This document shows positions 10,601 through 19,148 of a stretch of DNA of 64,000 bases, one piece after another. The stretch's first letter is position 1. Each line of letters starts with the position of its first letter. Position numbers and translations under genes: made by a program. The notes under the pieces were generated by a model. The model saw only the letters and a list, made by a program, of their open reading frames with translations, searched no databases and had not been told where the DNA came from. The DNA is from Anaerolineaceae bacterium UBA5404 (GTDB taxonomy: Bacteria; Chloroflexota; Anaerolineae; Anaerolineales; Anaerolineaceae), in NCBI GenBank assembly GCA_002409625.1, contig DHNY01000011.1, positions 1-64,000 of the forward strand. Direction: 5' to 3'.

Positions 10601-12958
10601 TGAAGCATCATCCGGCCAATACATCTCCAAATTCAAGCCACCAAGATACAAACCGCCGCTGTCATGATAGGCAACATATCCAGGTTTAGATGTTGGCAAG
10701 CCATCATCCCAGGAAGATTCATGTGCCGGAGCGTGAGCGCCTAAACTGATTTCGCCATCGCCACCAATTAGTTCAATCTTTAGATCGATGACCTGGGGAT
10801 GATCCAAAACCAAAGGCTTGTCGAATTCCGCTTCAAAGCTCCGCCCACGACCATCACCCATTGCCAAAAAGTCGTTCTTGATAATTGCAGTACTTGCTTG
10901 CTCTTCATCTTTACCTTCAGGCGAAAGGCTTATTTTCAGGTCTTTGATGCCTTCTTGTTGGCTAACATCTAACGCAAAAGGTATATAAATGGATTCAATT
11001 GAACCGGTTTGCGTTATGTAAATCTTAGAAAAATAGTTTCTTTCAGCGCTAATTCTTTCAGTAATTGGGCTCAAAAGCTCTTTTCTGAGCGTTCCATCAG
11101 CCAGGCTTAGATTAAGCTTAGCTTGTCCGCTAAAATATAAGGTGCCCAGGTTGTGCTTTGATTTAATCTCAATAATATAGGTTTCATTTGATTTCAATGA
11201 CGGTGGCTCAGGAAAAACAAAATCCAGTTCAGCTCGGGTGTTTTCAACGTTGGTGAAGTTAATTGTTGCCTTAATAGGATGTCCAAGCAGATTTTCACCA
11301 CGCATTTCCCGAATAAAAAGCTCCACTTCAAGCACTTCGTTCGCGTCTGTATAAACTTCAACCTTTGATACCTTTAGCGACACTAAAATTGAATCGTCTG
11401 CTGGTTTATAGGGCAAACTTAAGTGCTCATTTGGTTCAAGCTTCGTATTAAATCGAAAGCCCACTGCTTGCCGGAATGGACCTTCAGCAGTGTTCATCCC
11501 AAGGTTTATTGGACCCGGGATGTTTTCATAAATCCAATCCGTCGCGGCAACACGTGTGACGGGCCTGGTGTAGATTCGCGTAAAAGCCCCAGCATAGGCA
11601 GCGGTGCCTAATATTGCTATCAAAGCAATTGCCACCCCTACGCCACGCATCAGTTTTGGACTAAACCTTAGCTTCTTTATCGCAAAGCTTTTAGGCTTAG
11701 AGATTAATTCGTAAAACAACCAGCCAGCAAATATTGCCAGTAAAGGATAAATAAGCAAGAGATAACGCATTGCCTTTACCCAGGCAAAACCTTGCCAGGC
11801 AAAATACACTGCCGTCCAGGCTAAAAGTGGCAAATGGATAAACGCTTTGCGCTTTAATATCTTATAAAACATGCCTAATGCACCTAAAATGGCGCTTAAC
11901 GCAAAGGGAATTCCTACACCCCATAAAACCAGATTTTTTACGGAAAAATAAAAAGGTCTCCTTGTCCACTGCAGTGCCGGCGGAAAGTCAACTTCACCTG
12001 TTGCCTGCCCGCGCAACGCACGCATACTGCCCCACCAACCCTGATTGATTTTGATGCCAAAAAATCCGGGTCCATCAAAAGCATATGGTTGAAAAATGCG
12101 AAAAATAATAAAACTGCTCACTGCGGCTAGCAACATCAATCCAAGAGTTGGCAAAAAAGATTTTTCGCGCTCTTCTTGTGGACTTTGAAGCCAGCGCACA
12201 ATCTCAACTAATGGCAACAATAGCGCCAAAGAAACAGCGTTCACTTTTGAGGCGGTGGCCATGCCCAAGGCAACACCAAAAAACAGATAGCGTAAAACGG
12301 CTCCAAAATGCCATCGCGCTGACTGTTTATCTTCAGCAACACCCACCGGGGCATCAATCGACTCAACATCTTGAGCACTGGGTTTTCTTACCGGTCGTTT
12401 GAGAATAAGCACCGCCGCCAATACGGTTAGCATGCCAAAAGTATTGGTGAACGAATCCACCGTCATAAAATGAGCCTGTTGAATAGGCAAAACCGCAAAA
12501 GCATACAAGGCTGCGCCACCTAAACCGACCCATTTATTATATAAAACCAAGCCAATCACAAAAACAAGCAAAATAGTAAGAATGTCAAAATAGGCCGACA
12601 ATTGCCTGCCTACAATCGTGTTGAGGTCATAGCCGGTTTGTCCGGTCCATTCGCCAACATAGCGGATAATAAAAACAGGCAAGGTGCCGTAAACAAAAAA
12701 AACAAAATCATGATTAGCTGGGTTTAAGGAAGATTTGGATGTATCAAAATAATCACTTAAGGAATCAACCGGGCGTATAAAACTGATCACTTGCGACAAA
12801 AACCGTTCATCAGGGTGCAAATGCCTGCCATCATCCCAATTAACGTTCATTAAGCGAAAGGCTGATCCAGCCAAGATAACGGCAAGTAATAAAACCGTCA
12901 CTGCAATATTAATTAAAGCTAATCTTTTGTTCTTATTCATCCAATTTGCTTTCAGCAT
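7652..12958 (-). CDS. giant GT39-like / Chlor_Arch_YYY fusion membrane protein
   Basis: 1768 residues in one uninterrupted frame. Residues about 15-470 are a GT39/ArnT-like membrane domain whose first external loop has the acidic motif WDDGRHLHPDERF (about residues 40-52), the expected site of a GT-C catalytic acid. Residues about 470-930 are mostly polar and beta-rich, probably extracytoplasmic. From about 965 to the end there is a complete YYY domain with GYINYYYYGQ near residue 1121 and TEFPYFTFLYADLHAHLIALP near 1280. It ends in a soluble tail similar to that of the shorter YYY protein downstream. The gene follows the 729-residue membrane gene after 8 bp. Known YYY proteins include fused forms with extra N-terminal membrane regions, and this appears to be one. 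The reaction is unknown; glycosyl transfer from a lipid carrier is inferred. Confidence 0.8.
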   Translation of the reverse strand: MLKANWMNKNKRLALINIAVTVLLLAVILAGSAFRLMNVNWDDGRHLHPDERFLSQVISFIRPVDSLSDYFDTSKSSLNPANHDFVFFVYGTLPVFIIRYVGEWTGQTGYDLNTIVGRQLSAYFDILTILLVFVIGLVLYNKWVGLGGAALYAFAVLPIQQAHFMTVDSFTNTFGMLTVLAAVLILKRPVRKPSAQDVESIDAPVGVAEDKQSARWHFGAVLRYLFFGVALGMATASKVNAVSLALLLPLVEIVRWLQSPQEEREKSFLPTLGLMLLAAVSSFIIFRIFQPYAFDGPGFFGIKINQGWWGSMRALRGQATGEVDFPPALQWTRRPFYFSVKNLVLWGVGIPFALSAILGALGMFYKILKRKAFIHLPLLAWTAVYFAWQGFAWVKAMRYLLLIYPLLAIFAGWLFYELISKPKSFAIKKLRFSPKLMRGVGVAIALIAILGTAAYAGAFTRIYTRPVTRVAATDWIYENIPGPINLGMNTAEGPFRQAVGFRFNTKLEPNEHLSLPYKPADDSILVSLKVSKVEVYTDANEVLEVELFIREMRGENLLGHPIKATINFTNVENTRAELDFVFPEPPSLKSNETYIIEIKSKHNLGTLYFSGQAKLNLSLADGTLRKELLSPITERISAERNYFSKIYITQTGSIESIYIPFALDVSQQEGIKDLKISLSPEGKDEEQASTAIIKNDFLAMGDGRGRSFEAEFDKPLVLDHPQVIDLKIELIGGDGEISLGAHAPAHESSWDDGLPTSKPGYVAYHDSGGLYLGGLNLEMYWPDDASKLERFKETLTIADYIFITSNRQWGTISRVPERYPLSTFYYQQLMGCPDTLDVVSCYNIAEPEMFAGSLGFELIKTFTSYPTLGNWQFNDQFAEEAFSVYDHPKVLIFKKTEHFNASLLNQLDLVDLSKAVFLTPKQAHTYKAPIDGETSLMLDAETLDVQRSGGTWSKLFNREAWQNQNQWVTVIVFYLFVTLLGWLVFPIVHLALGGLKDKGYAFSRMIGLLLFAWIAFSFGSNGVQVTRSFLWLVVAFIAIVGILTAVFTRKRLYETLKNSWKQFIVIEAIGLLAFIFFLMVRYLNPDLWHSWKGGEKPMDFSYLNAVIKSSTFPAYDPWYAGGYINYYYYGQVIVGMPVKALGIVPAMAYNIILPLWYFLLAIATFSVTWNISKLIRKDSPEKLFGISFWAGVLGVLFVCLLGNLGEVKVMADAWMMLGSRGVALPELKGWQRLGAFFRGIAEMFKGQNLPVPRGNWYWNPSRAIPGEPITEFPYFTFLYADLHAHLIALPVVMSSIGWSVSLLGKKIQLKGAKFVQIAGLVLTFLIGGLLIGALKPSNTWDVYTFLALAACVIFYVVIRYGVGMKLPKVKEWQSRVLFAIGFVLVLYVLSGLLYKPFNSHFMPGFTKVGFWTGDKTPIPSYLMHWGLPIFVILAWFSWESYQWTAKTRLSELALNPNKKKLFMAMGGLAIVVLAGLLVLKTGIALIALPICFWALLLLLSPRQSDGKRLLYFMVGTGFLLTIVVELVHLVGDIGRMNVVFKLYMQAWLLINLSAASGLAILLHKRLRWSVRRRTLLQVPLIVLLFFAMLFPILATRDKVADRMSDLAPKTLDGMKYMESSQYFLDGILMDLGQDYRAILWLQENVSGSPVILEAQAFEYYWGNRYTIYTGLPGVVGWNYHQRQQRAIWANNAVWDRVESVNQFYTSTDQNYVEAYLREHDISYIIVGQQERIRYAGEGLAKFEALNGKLWNEVYREHDTVIYQVKKDG

Positions 12959-12966
12959 GTTTGTTA

Positions 12967-15156
12967 TTAGGGCACCAGATAAATGAGGTAATCTTTACCT
13001 TCCCGTTCACTCTGAACTAAAGATTCTACCCCATTTGGATAGCGTTCCTTTAGCCGTGCCAAAGAGTCCATAGCCTCCACATTCAATAAGAATAATTTGC
13101 TTCCTGGCGCTGAGGTTTCTTCATCCAATTTATCCAAATTGATGCGCAAAGCTTCAGGGCTCTTGCCAGCCATTATCGCCACAGCCCGCTCATCAACCCA
13201 ATGCGGATAAGCAAGCACCCATGCGCGTGCCTTATCGCCATAATCACGCTCAAACTTGTTAATCGTCTGCGCCATTTCGCTGGCATTCCAGGCGTTTTCT
13301 TTGTAACGCGCTATATAAAAATTGTCTAATAAAATAAAATTGGATACCAAAATAACCAAAAGGAATACACCAATCACACTGTTGCGCATCATTTTGGGAT
13401 GCTTTACATGAACGCGCATTTCCCATAGCCCAAGCGAAGCAAGGCAAAATGCCGGCAAAGCTAAGCCATAAGCGCGACTTAAAGAGGGGTTTTCAAGTGG
13501 AAACGCCAGCGACATCGCACTTGGCACCATAAATAAAAGCATCAAAATAAGCCATACCAGCCATTGCCATCGTTTTTCTTTGATTATTCCAACAAGTAAA
13601 GCAATAAATCCAATGATAAACACCGTTGCACTCAGAATATCCAACGCTGGTCGATTGGAGATTCCATCCACCCAACTGCTGCGATTAGTCCAATTAATGA
13701 TGCCCATAGTTTGCACAAAATTGCTAAAGAAAACGGCTAGAGGATGCCCAACAATAGCTTGTTCAAGGTTTCCAATGCGACTAAGGATAGGATCAAAGTA
13801 AACATTTGGACTGGTACTGATCGTCGCAAGAAAAGGCAATGCCGTAATGAGCATCGCCAAAAGAAACAAACCGTAGCATCCCAGTAGTCGCCAAAGGCTT
13901 TTTCTTTTTCGCCGATAAAGCCAGTAAACAATAAAGGTCAGCAAGCCCACCAGTGGCATCATCAAAAACAGTTTATGAGCAAACAATGCCATGCCACTGA
14001 TAATGCCAAATAAAACGATGTCGATCCTGCGTTCTTGTTCTAAACCCCTGAACAAGAAAAACAAGGAAGCCGCTAAAAAAGGAAAAACCAAACTATTGCC
14101 AAGCATGGCAAAATTCTGCAAAAATGGCCAAAACCCAATGCCGAAGAAAAAGACACTTCCAAGTGCGACCCATTGATCAAAGAGTCTTTTAGTTAACAAA
14201 AAGAAAAACAGCAAACCAATCCAAAAGCTCATCAAATTGGCAAGGTTCATGGAGAGTAAGGTCATCTTCGCGGAGAAAAACATGCTCAGCAAGGCGTACC
14301 AATAATAGCCCAAGGGTTCACTCACTACGTTCCGTGGGAACAACAATGCAAGAGACCCGCCACGAATCTCTTCAACGGCTAACACACTCTCAACTTGCTG
14401 GCTTACCAACTCCACCGGCAATTGGCGCACAAAGTAAATTTGAAAAGTTAAAACAAGCGCGATCACTATCAAACAAGCAATAAAAAAGGGTTTATCCGCT
14501 GTTAAAGACTTTAGATTAAACTTTACTCTCTTTTCATGCGCGGGCAACTCATCAGTCTCGGGTTCACTAAGAGATTCTTGCTCGATGCTCCCATAAACCA
14601 TCAAAGCAACACTCACAAACCAAACTAAAACTTGCACCCCACCAAAGCCACTGTTACGCCACAGAAAAAAGTTAAAAACACTGAGCACAGCTGCTCCAGC
14701 CAAAGAAAACCAATTAATCGAAGAAGAAGAAGAAGAAGAAGAAGGTTTTGAAAATCCTTCAGCTTTTTGCTCACTGCCAACATAAGCTGTTTTTTTCTTA
14801 AATATCACAATAAACAAAAAGACCATGCCAAGAATTAGAAAGAAAGCACCAATCAATGGCGGATTACCCAATCTAAAATTAAAGCTCGTTTGCGCAAACA
14901 TGATCAACGAAACGGATGCCCAAAACATAAACCTTTGCTTTTTTCCCTGCTGCTCTTCGTTGATTAACGCTCTAGAAACCGCATCCTCATTGACATCAAA
15001 AACCTTTGGCTCACTCAGTGATTGGTCAAAAATCACATCATCTGCCAAACCAGGCTCATCACGATAAAGCTCATCTTTGTCTGGGCTCCAGAACATGATT
15101 CTTCGCTTTATATAATCTATGACTCGAGGATCAGCGTCTTGCTTTTTTTCTTGCAT
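12967..15156 (-). CDS. GT39-like membrane glycosyltransferase with long cytoplasmic N terminus
   Basis: 729 residues. An N-terminal polar segment of about 75 residues precedes pairs of hydrophobic helices and a poly-serine linker (eight Ser in a row, about residues 139-146). The GT-C-like core starts near residue 220; its first external loop carries VEEIRGGSLALLFPRNVVSEPLGYYWYA, typical of the PMT/ArnT arrangement. Then come about ten helices and a soluble C-terminal region with FERDYGDKARAWVLAYPHWVDERA. The probable role is transfer of a sugar from a polyprenyl-phosphate donor to a surface lipid, glycan or protein; the substrate cannot be read from the sequence. It lies 66 bp downstream of the FkbM-like gene, the largest gap inside this minus-strand block, so an extra promoter there is possible. 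The annotation as a GT39-like protein is good, the detail weak. Confidence 0.72.
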   Translation of the reverse strand: MQEKKQDADPRVIDYIKRRIMFWSPDKDELYRDEPGLADDVIFDQSLSEPKVFDVNEDAVSRALINEEQQGKKQRFMFWASVSLIMFAQTSFNFRLGNPPLIGAFFLILGMVFLFIVIFKKKTAYVGSEQKAEGFSKPSSSSSSSSINWFSLAGAAVLSVFNFFLWRNSGFGGVQVLVWFVSVALMVYGSIEQESLSEPETDELPAHEKRVKFNLKSLTADKPFFIACLIVIALVLTFQIYFVRQLPVELVSQQVESVLAVEEIRGGSLALLFPRNVVSEPLGYYWYALLSMFFSAKMTLLSMNLANLMSFWIGLLFFFLLTKRLFDQWVALGSVFFFGIGFWPFLQNFAMLGNSLVFPFLAASLFFLFRGLEQERRIDIVLFGIISGMALFAHKLFLMMPLVGLLTFIVYWLYRRKRKSLWRLLGCYGLFLLAMLITALPFLATISTSPNVYFDPILSRIGNLEQAIVGHPLAVFFSNFVQTMGIINWTNRSSWVDGISNRPALDILSATVFIIGFIALLVGIIKEKRWQWLVWLILMLLFMVPSAMSLAFPLENPSLSRAYGLALPAFCLASLGLWEMRVHVKHPKMMRNSVIGVFLLVILVSNFILLDNFYIARYKENAWNASEMAQTINKFERDYGDKARAWVLAYPHWVDERAVAIMAGKSPEALRINLDKLDEETSAPGSKLFLLNVEAMDSLARLKERYPNGVESLVQSEREGKDYLIYLVP
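14720..14743. repeat. (GAA)8 trinucleotide repeat inside coding sequence
   Basis: Eight perfect GAA units on the plus strand. On the coding minus strand they are read as TCT codons and encode most of the poly-serine linker of the 729-residue membrane protein. Unit gain or loss would change linker length without shifting the frame. Confidence 0.9.
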
Positions 15157-15222
15157 AGCCCTATTTTAACAGCTTGTAAGTTTTATGCCTGAATTCGTTC
15201 AGACCAATTCATTTTATTAGAT

Positions 15223-16035
15223 TTATTCAGACCGCCAAGCATATAGATAGCTCAGCCGCGAGTGTACTTTGTTTGGGTAGTGTTGGGTTTCGTAGCCCAG
15301 AGAATTTAATCGCTTTGTCATTTGCTCTAGAGTCCGATCTGGTGGGCTTTCATGCACTTCCATGATAATCCGCTGGACTTTTTTAAAGGTTTCCGGCACC
15401 TCGTTCATCAAAATGTCAAACTCAGTTCCTTCGGTATCCATTTTGAGCAAATCAACCTTTTCCACCACGATTGTTTCCAGCATGTCACGCAATGAAACCA
15501 CTGGGATAGTCGTTCGTTTGTGAACCGCGTCTGAAGCAAGCTCGCCATCAAAACTTCGCCCATGTATGGGATCTTCCGGTCGTATTTCGAGGGTGATTTC
15601 GCCGGTTTCCTTCCAAATGCCAATATTATGCGTTTCAATGTTTTTCAGCTCATTAGCGCGCACATTTTGGCGCAATATGTTGATCGAACCAGGGTTTGGT
15701 TCAAAAGCGTAAACTTTGCCCTCTGGCACTTGCAATGCCGCCTCCACCGTAAACTCGCCGATCGAAGCGCCAATGTCCACAATCGTCCAATCCGCTTGGA
15801 TGGTTTCGCTATACCTTGTGTAAAAGCGGTCAATGAGCGATTCCTTCACTGACCAGGCTTCCATTTTGCTGGTTACCGCCATGCTAAGATTGTTTCGTCG
15901 TAACTTGAGCCACTTCAAACCCGTTAACGGTTTGCCAAAAAAGATCGCAAAAAGGGCGTCCCAATTCTTGACTCCAATCAAAAGCCGTATGGCAGACCAC
16001 ACATAGTAGCCAAGTCTTCGGCAAAACCGCATCAT
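15223..16035 (-). CDS. FkbM-family SAM-dependent methyltransferase
   Basis: 270 residues. After a hydrophobic N-terminal stretch (about residues 1-35) the Rossmann methyltransferase begins with VDIGASIGEFTVEAAL (SAM-binding motif I, about residue 88). Next come YAFEPNPGSINIL, with the acidic residue that binds the ribose, and the FkbM signature VDLLKMDTEGTEFDIL. FkbM enzymes O-methylate sugars or natural products; here a hydroxyl of a surface glycan is the likely substrate, inferred from neighbours. The start overlaps the stop of the preceding methyltransferase in an ATGA tetramer, so the two are translationally coupled. Two ATG codons are adjacent; the first is used. Confidence 0.88.
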   Translation of the reverse strand: MMRFCRRLGYYVWSAIRLLIGVKNWDALFAIFFGKPLTGLKWLKLRRNNLSMAVTSKMEAWSVKESLIDRFYTRYSETIQADWTIVDIGASIGEFTVEAALQVPEGKVYAFEPNPGSINILRQNVRANELKNIETHNIGIWKETGEITLEIRPEDPIHGRSFDGELASDAVHKRTTIPVVSLRDMLETIVVEKVDLLKMDTEGTEFDILMNEVPETFKKVQRIIMEVHESPPDRTLEQMTKRLNSLGYETQHYPNKVHSRLSYLYAWRSE

Positions 16036-16856
16036 CTAATAGCCTTCCCGTCAGATTTGTGGGCTATAAAAAAGCTACACACGCCATCTTCGCATCGCGG
16101 GTTATCCACCAGCTTACGAATTTTACGATACCTTAAAAAGGGGTTTTTACGGGAAGGAAAAAGAACCCACTTTCCAAAAAGTTTCTTCCATAGCAGATTT
16201 GGCAAGCCACCCACATGGCCACGCTCAAGCATTCGCAATGCCCATACCGGGAAATAATTAAAGGTCTCCACACGGGCAAAACCAGCTTGTTTCAGTCGCT
16301 CAGTCCAAACCTCAGGGCTATCCAAATTGATATGCCTTGAAATTTTATTAAAAAACTTTTCATAACGGCGTGCCAGCGACTTCAAGCCCAGCCTATTAAA
16401 AAAGGCCTGTCCCCACAACTTCTCACGCCAGCGATGATTAGGCACCGCAAAATAAAACACGCCACCGGGTTGCAATGCGCGATGGGCCTCATCAAGCACA
16501 CCTTGCACATCCGGGATATGCTCCAGCACAGAATTGCTCAACGCGGAGGCAAAATGGTCAGAAACAGCAGGCAAGCTATGCGCATCTGCCAGCGTAATCG
16601 AATGATATACGTCTAATTCAATGGCTTCCTTGCTCGGTTCAAGCCAGGGGTCAAACCCAAAATATTTTTGTCGCGTCAACATCGCCCAGGCAAAATGACC
16701 ATCTCCAGACCCAATGTCCAACACCGGTTCGGGCAAACCTTCGCGCGGGTAAAAACTTTGTTCTACCGAACGCAACATGGCTCTAAAATAGGGTAAATGA
16801 AAACACTGGTTTTCACATATTTGGTCCAAATCTTGTGGGCTCAGTTTTTCAGTCAT
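16032..16856 (-). CDS. class I SAM-dependent methyltransferase (Methyltransf_11 type)
   Basis: 274 residues from the ATG at 16856. A longer in-frame start at 16895 would overlap the glycosyltransferase gene by 47 bases. The chosen ATG overlaps that gene's stop by only eight bases, and an AAAGG stretch lies upstream. Motif I is VLDIGSGDGHFAWAM, followed by the motif II region LADAHSLP, SNSVLEHIPD and GGVFYFAVPNH, the usual order for small-molecule methyltransferases. The C-terminal 90 residues include a short hydrophobic stretch (VETFNYFPVWALRML) and a basic tail. With a GT4 enzyme upstream and an FkbM enzyme downstream, it probably modifies a cell-surface saccharide or lipid-linked intermediate. 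The substrate is unknown. Confidence 0.85.
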   Translation of the reverse strand: MTEKLSPQDLDQICENQCFHLPYFRAMLRSVEQSFYPREGLPEPVLDIGSGDGHFAWAMLTRQKYFGFDPWLEPSKEAIELDVYHSITLADAHSLPAVSDHFASALSNSVLEHIPDVQGVLDEAHRALQPGGVFYFAVPNHRWREKLWGQAFFNRLGLKSLARRYEKFFNKISRHINLDSPEVWTERLKQAGFARVETFNYFPVWALRMLERGHVGGLPNLLWKKLFGKWVLFPSRKNPFLRYRKIRKLVDNPRCEDGVCSFFIAHKSDGKAIR

Positions 16857-18003
16857 GCAACAACCTTTCAAAAGCTTCAAGATAGCGCAAGGCAACTTTC
16901 TTCTGGCTAAATTCGCCTATATAGTTATTAGGAATCCCAAACTTTCCAGCCTTTTTATCACGCAAAACGTCAACAATCGCAGCTGCCAAAACTTCGCCAT
17001 CGCGGAGAGGCACAATGCGTCCCATGCCGGTTTTCAAAACGGGTTGGCGCACACCGGGCAAATCGCTTGCCACTATGGGTGTGCCTTGCGACAAGGCTTC
17101 AATTTGCACAATGCCAAAACTCTCGGTTGAGTTCAAACTCGAAAACACCAACACATCACATGCTGAAAAAAAGGCTAAAAAGTCTTTGTCTGATAAATAG
17201 CCAGTAGACATCCATCTATCGCCCAAGTCAGCCACCATGGCGTTGATGCGCACCTGATAGGCTTCCTCGCCAATGACACCTTTCCACGAGCCGGCATGCA
17301 CCACACGCGCCTCAGGCACCTGCGCCAAAATGGTGGGCAGTGCCTCCACAAGGTATTCGTAGCCTTTCTCGCGCGCCACGCGTCCTGCCAATCCCAACAC
17401 AACATCATCCTCAGCCAAACCTATACGCGACCTAAAATCACGCACAGATTCATCGGAAACAGCAGACACATTCACTGGCGTAGGAATCTCAATTGTTTTG
17501 TCTAAATATTGCTTCAATACCGGCGAGTGTTGGGCGTAATCCATGGTGTTTTGCACAATCAAATCCGCGCTTTTCAAACTAACGCGACCCAGCAAAGAAG
17601 TCCCCCACACGGCAAGTTTTTCAAACCAGGAGTCGCCAGCCACAATATCGCAATGATATGTCACCACCAAGGGCTTCCCAAAACGTTTCGCCAGCCGGCT
17701 AAGCACAAAAGATTCAAATTGTGGCAAATGCAAGTTGACCACATCAGCCCATTGCACCCATTTTTTTGCCACCCGTGCCAGGGAAAGCATGATGACGCCT
17801 TTAGAAAGCCGCATTGAAACCGGCACGCGCACCACACGCAGCCCAGCCAAATCTTCTTCAAGCGACAAAGACTGCTCGTACTGCGAAGTGAGCACCGTGA
17901 CTTCATGTCCCAGTGCCACTAGCGCCCGCGCCACACGCAAAGCGTAGATGGATAAGCCTGATTTATAAGGCTCAAAATAGCTACAAGACATCAAAACCTT
18001 CAT
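16849..18003 (-). CDS. GT4-family glycosyltransferase (GT-B fold)
   Basis: 384 residues from the ATG at 18003, which begins the typical sequence MKVLMSCSYFEPYKSG. A longer frame to 18042 would overlap the upstream gene. The N-terminal Rossmann half contains YALRVARALVALGHEVTVLT and VVTYHCD; the C-terminal half has LGLAGRVAREKGYEYLVEAL and the donor-binding E-x7-E motif in ESFGIVQIEALSQGTPIVA. No membrane helix is seen, so it acts in the cytoplasm or peripherally at the membrane. It would transfer a nucleotide-activated sugar to a lipid or glycan acceptor; specificity cannot be assigned. It lies between a flippase-like gene (7 bp gap) and a methyltransferase (8 bp overlap), pointing to a single glycolipid or glycan assembly operon. 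Confidence 0.9.
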   Translation of the reverse strand: MKVLMSCSYFEPYKSGLSIYALRVARALVALGHEVTVLTSQYEQSLSLEEDLAGLRVVRVPVSMRLSKGVIMLSLARVAKKWVQWADVVNLHLPQFESFVLSRLAKRFGKPLVVTYHCDIVAGDSWFEKLAVWGTSLLGRVSLKSADLIVQNTMDYAQHSPVLKQYLDKTIEIPTPVNVSAVSDESVRDFRSRIGLAEDDVVLGLAGRVAREKGYEYLVEALPTILAQVPEARVVHAGSWKGVIGEEAYQVRINAMVADLGDRWMSTGYLSDKDFLAFFSACDVLVFSSLNSTESFGIVQIEALSQGTPIVASDLPGVRQPVLKTGMGRIVPLRDGEVLAAAIVDVLRDKKAGKFGIPNNYIGEFSQKKVALRYLEAFERLLHD

Positions 18004-18010
18004 GCCTTGG

Positions 18011-19147
18011 CTAACCCGAGTTCCTTTCCTTGCTCTCAACACCCATCGCGCTCAATTCCGATGCATCCAATCCAGCCGCCTTCAGTCCGGCAGCGTGCAA
18101 TTCTTCGGCACTGATTTCTCCCTCTTCCAATGCCAGCGCTTCACGCCGCACAAACCTTGCCCGCGACAAAAATTGACCCAAATTCTCGCCCAGCGCGTAC
18201 ACACCAATTACGCCCAAAATACTGGGGATAATCATCTGATACACATGCATCACCAAAGCTATTGCCAGTCCTGCCGCCGGATCAGCACCCAGTGCGGTAT
18301 AAGTTGCCACCACACCGGCTTCATACACGCCGATTCCACCCGGAGCAGAGGGTATCGCGTTCACAAAAACGCCGGCGGTCAGCACCAAAAATGGCCACCA
18401 CCATTGCGCGCCAGGCATCAGCTCGAGTTGCAAGAGATACACTTCCAACATCGCGCAAAACCAGCTCACCGCCAGCAAAAATCCAGCCAATGCCAGTTTG
18501 CGGGGTTGCAAAAAGACATGAAAACCTTTAAGCAAACTATCCAGCCATGGAACAAGTTTTTCTCGGGCTAATTTTCGTTTTTCAGCTTTTCGGTTTAAAA
18601 AGGCAATCACCTTTTCCTGATGCTTAGCGCCCAATGATGCCAGCACCACAAAAGCAATCAGCAATATCAGCGCCAGCCACACAATCCACATCGGCACCAA
18701 ACTGCCTTCCATCATCAGCAAACCAGCCAAAAAGAAGAGCACGCCAATCAGTAAATCCAGCGTGCGCTCGGTTACGATGCCAGCGAAAACCTCCAAAAAG
18801 GTTACCTGATGACTGGCGTGCGACACCAAAAGCCCTGCCCTGCCAAACTCGCCCAGTCTAAAGGGCAAAATGTTATTCAGCAGATAGCCGGCGTTCATGC
18901 CATGAAAACTGGTAACGTTGCTAAAGTCGTCGCCCAAAATAACGCTAAACGAAAGCGCGCGCAACACCAGTCCAGCCAAAAACACCAGCCCATGAATAAC
19001 CAAACCTTGCCAGTGTATCAGCTTTAGAACCTCCCAAACCTGGCTAAAATCCAGCCGGGAACGCACCCACAAAATCGCTGCCACACTAAACAGCAAGGGT
19101 ATTAAAACCCGGGCAATTCGCCCAAGCCAAACCTGTTTTTTGTTCAC
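18011..19147 (-). CDS. LPG-synthase-TM / UPF0104 flippase-like membrane protein
   Basis: About 378 residues if translation begins at the GTG at 19147, one base after the lepA stop and about seven bases from a GGAT element; a longer ATG start at 19201 lies inside lepA. Seven to eight membrane helices include the family pattern HGMNAGYLLNNILPFRLGEFGRAGLL and later PSAPGGIGVYEAGVVATYTALG. The family (lysylphosphatidylglycerol synthase transmembrane region, Pfam LPG_synthase_TM) comprises lipid flippase-like or unassigned proteins. The catalytic LPG synthetase half is absent here. An acidic, alanine-rich tail with two AAGL repeats ends the protein. Adjacent glycosyltransferases suggest movement of a glycolipid across the membrane, but this is inference. 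Confidence 0.8.
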   Translation of the reverse strand: MNKKQVWLGRIARVLIPLLFSVAAILWVRSRLDFSQVWEVLKLIHWQGLVIHGLVFLAGLVLRALSFSVILGDDFSNVTSFHGMNAGYLLNNILPFRLGEFGRAGLLVSHASHQVTFLEVFAGIVTERTLDLLIGVLFFLAGLLMMEGSLVPMWIVWLALILLIAFVVLASLGAKHQEKVIAFLNRKAEKRKLAREKLVPWLDSLLKGFHVFLQPRKLALAGFLLAVSWFCAMLEVYLLQLELMPGAQWWWPFLVLTAGVFVNAIPSAPGGIGVYEAGVVATYTALGADPAAGLAIALVMHVYQMIIPSILGVIGVYALGENLGQFLSRARFVRREALALEEGEISAEELHAAGLKAAGLDASELSAMGVESKERNSG

Positions 19148-19148
19148 G

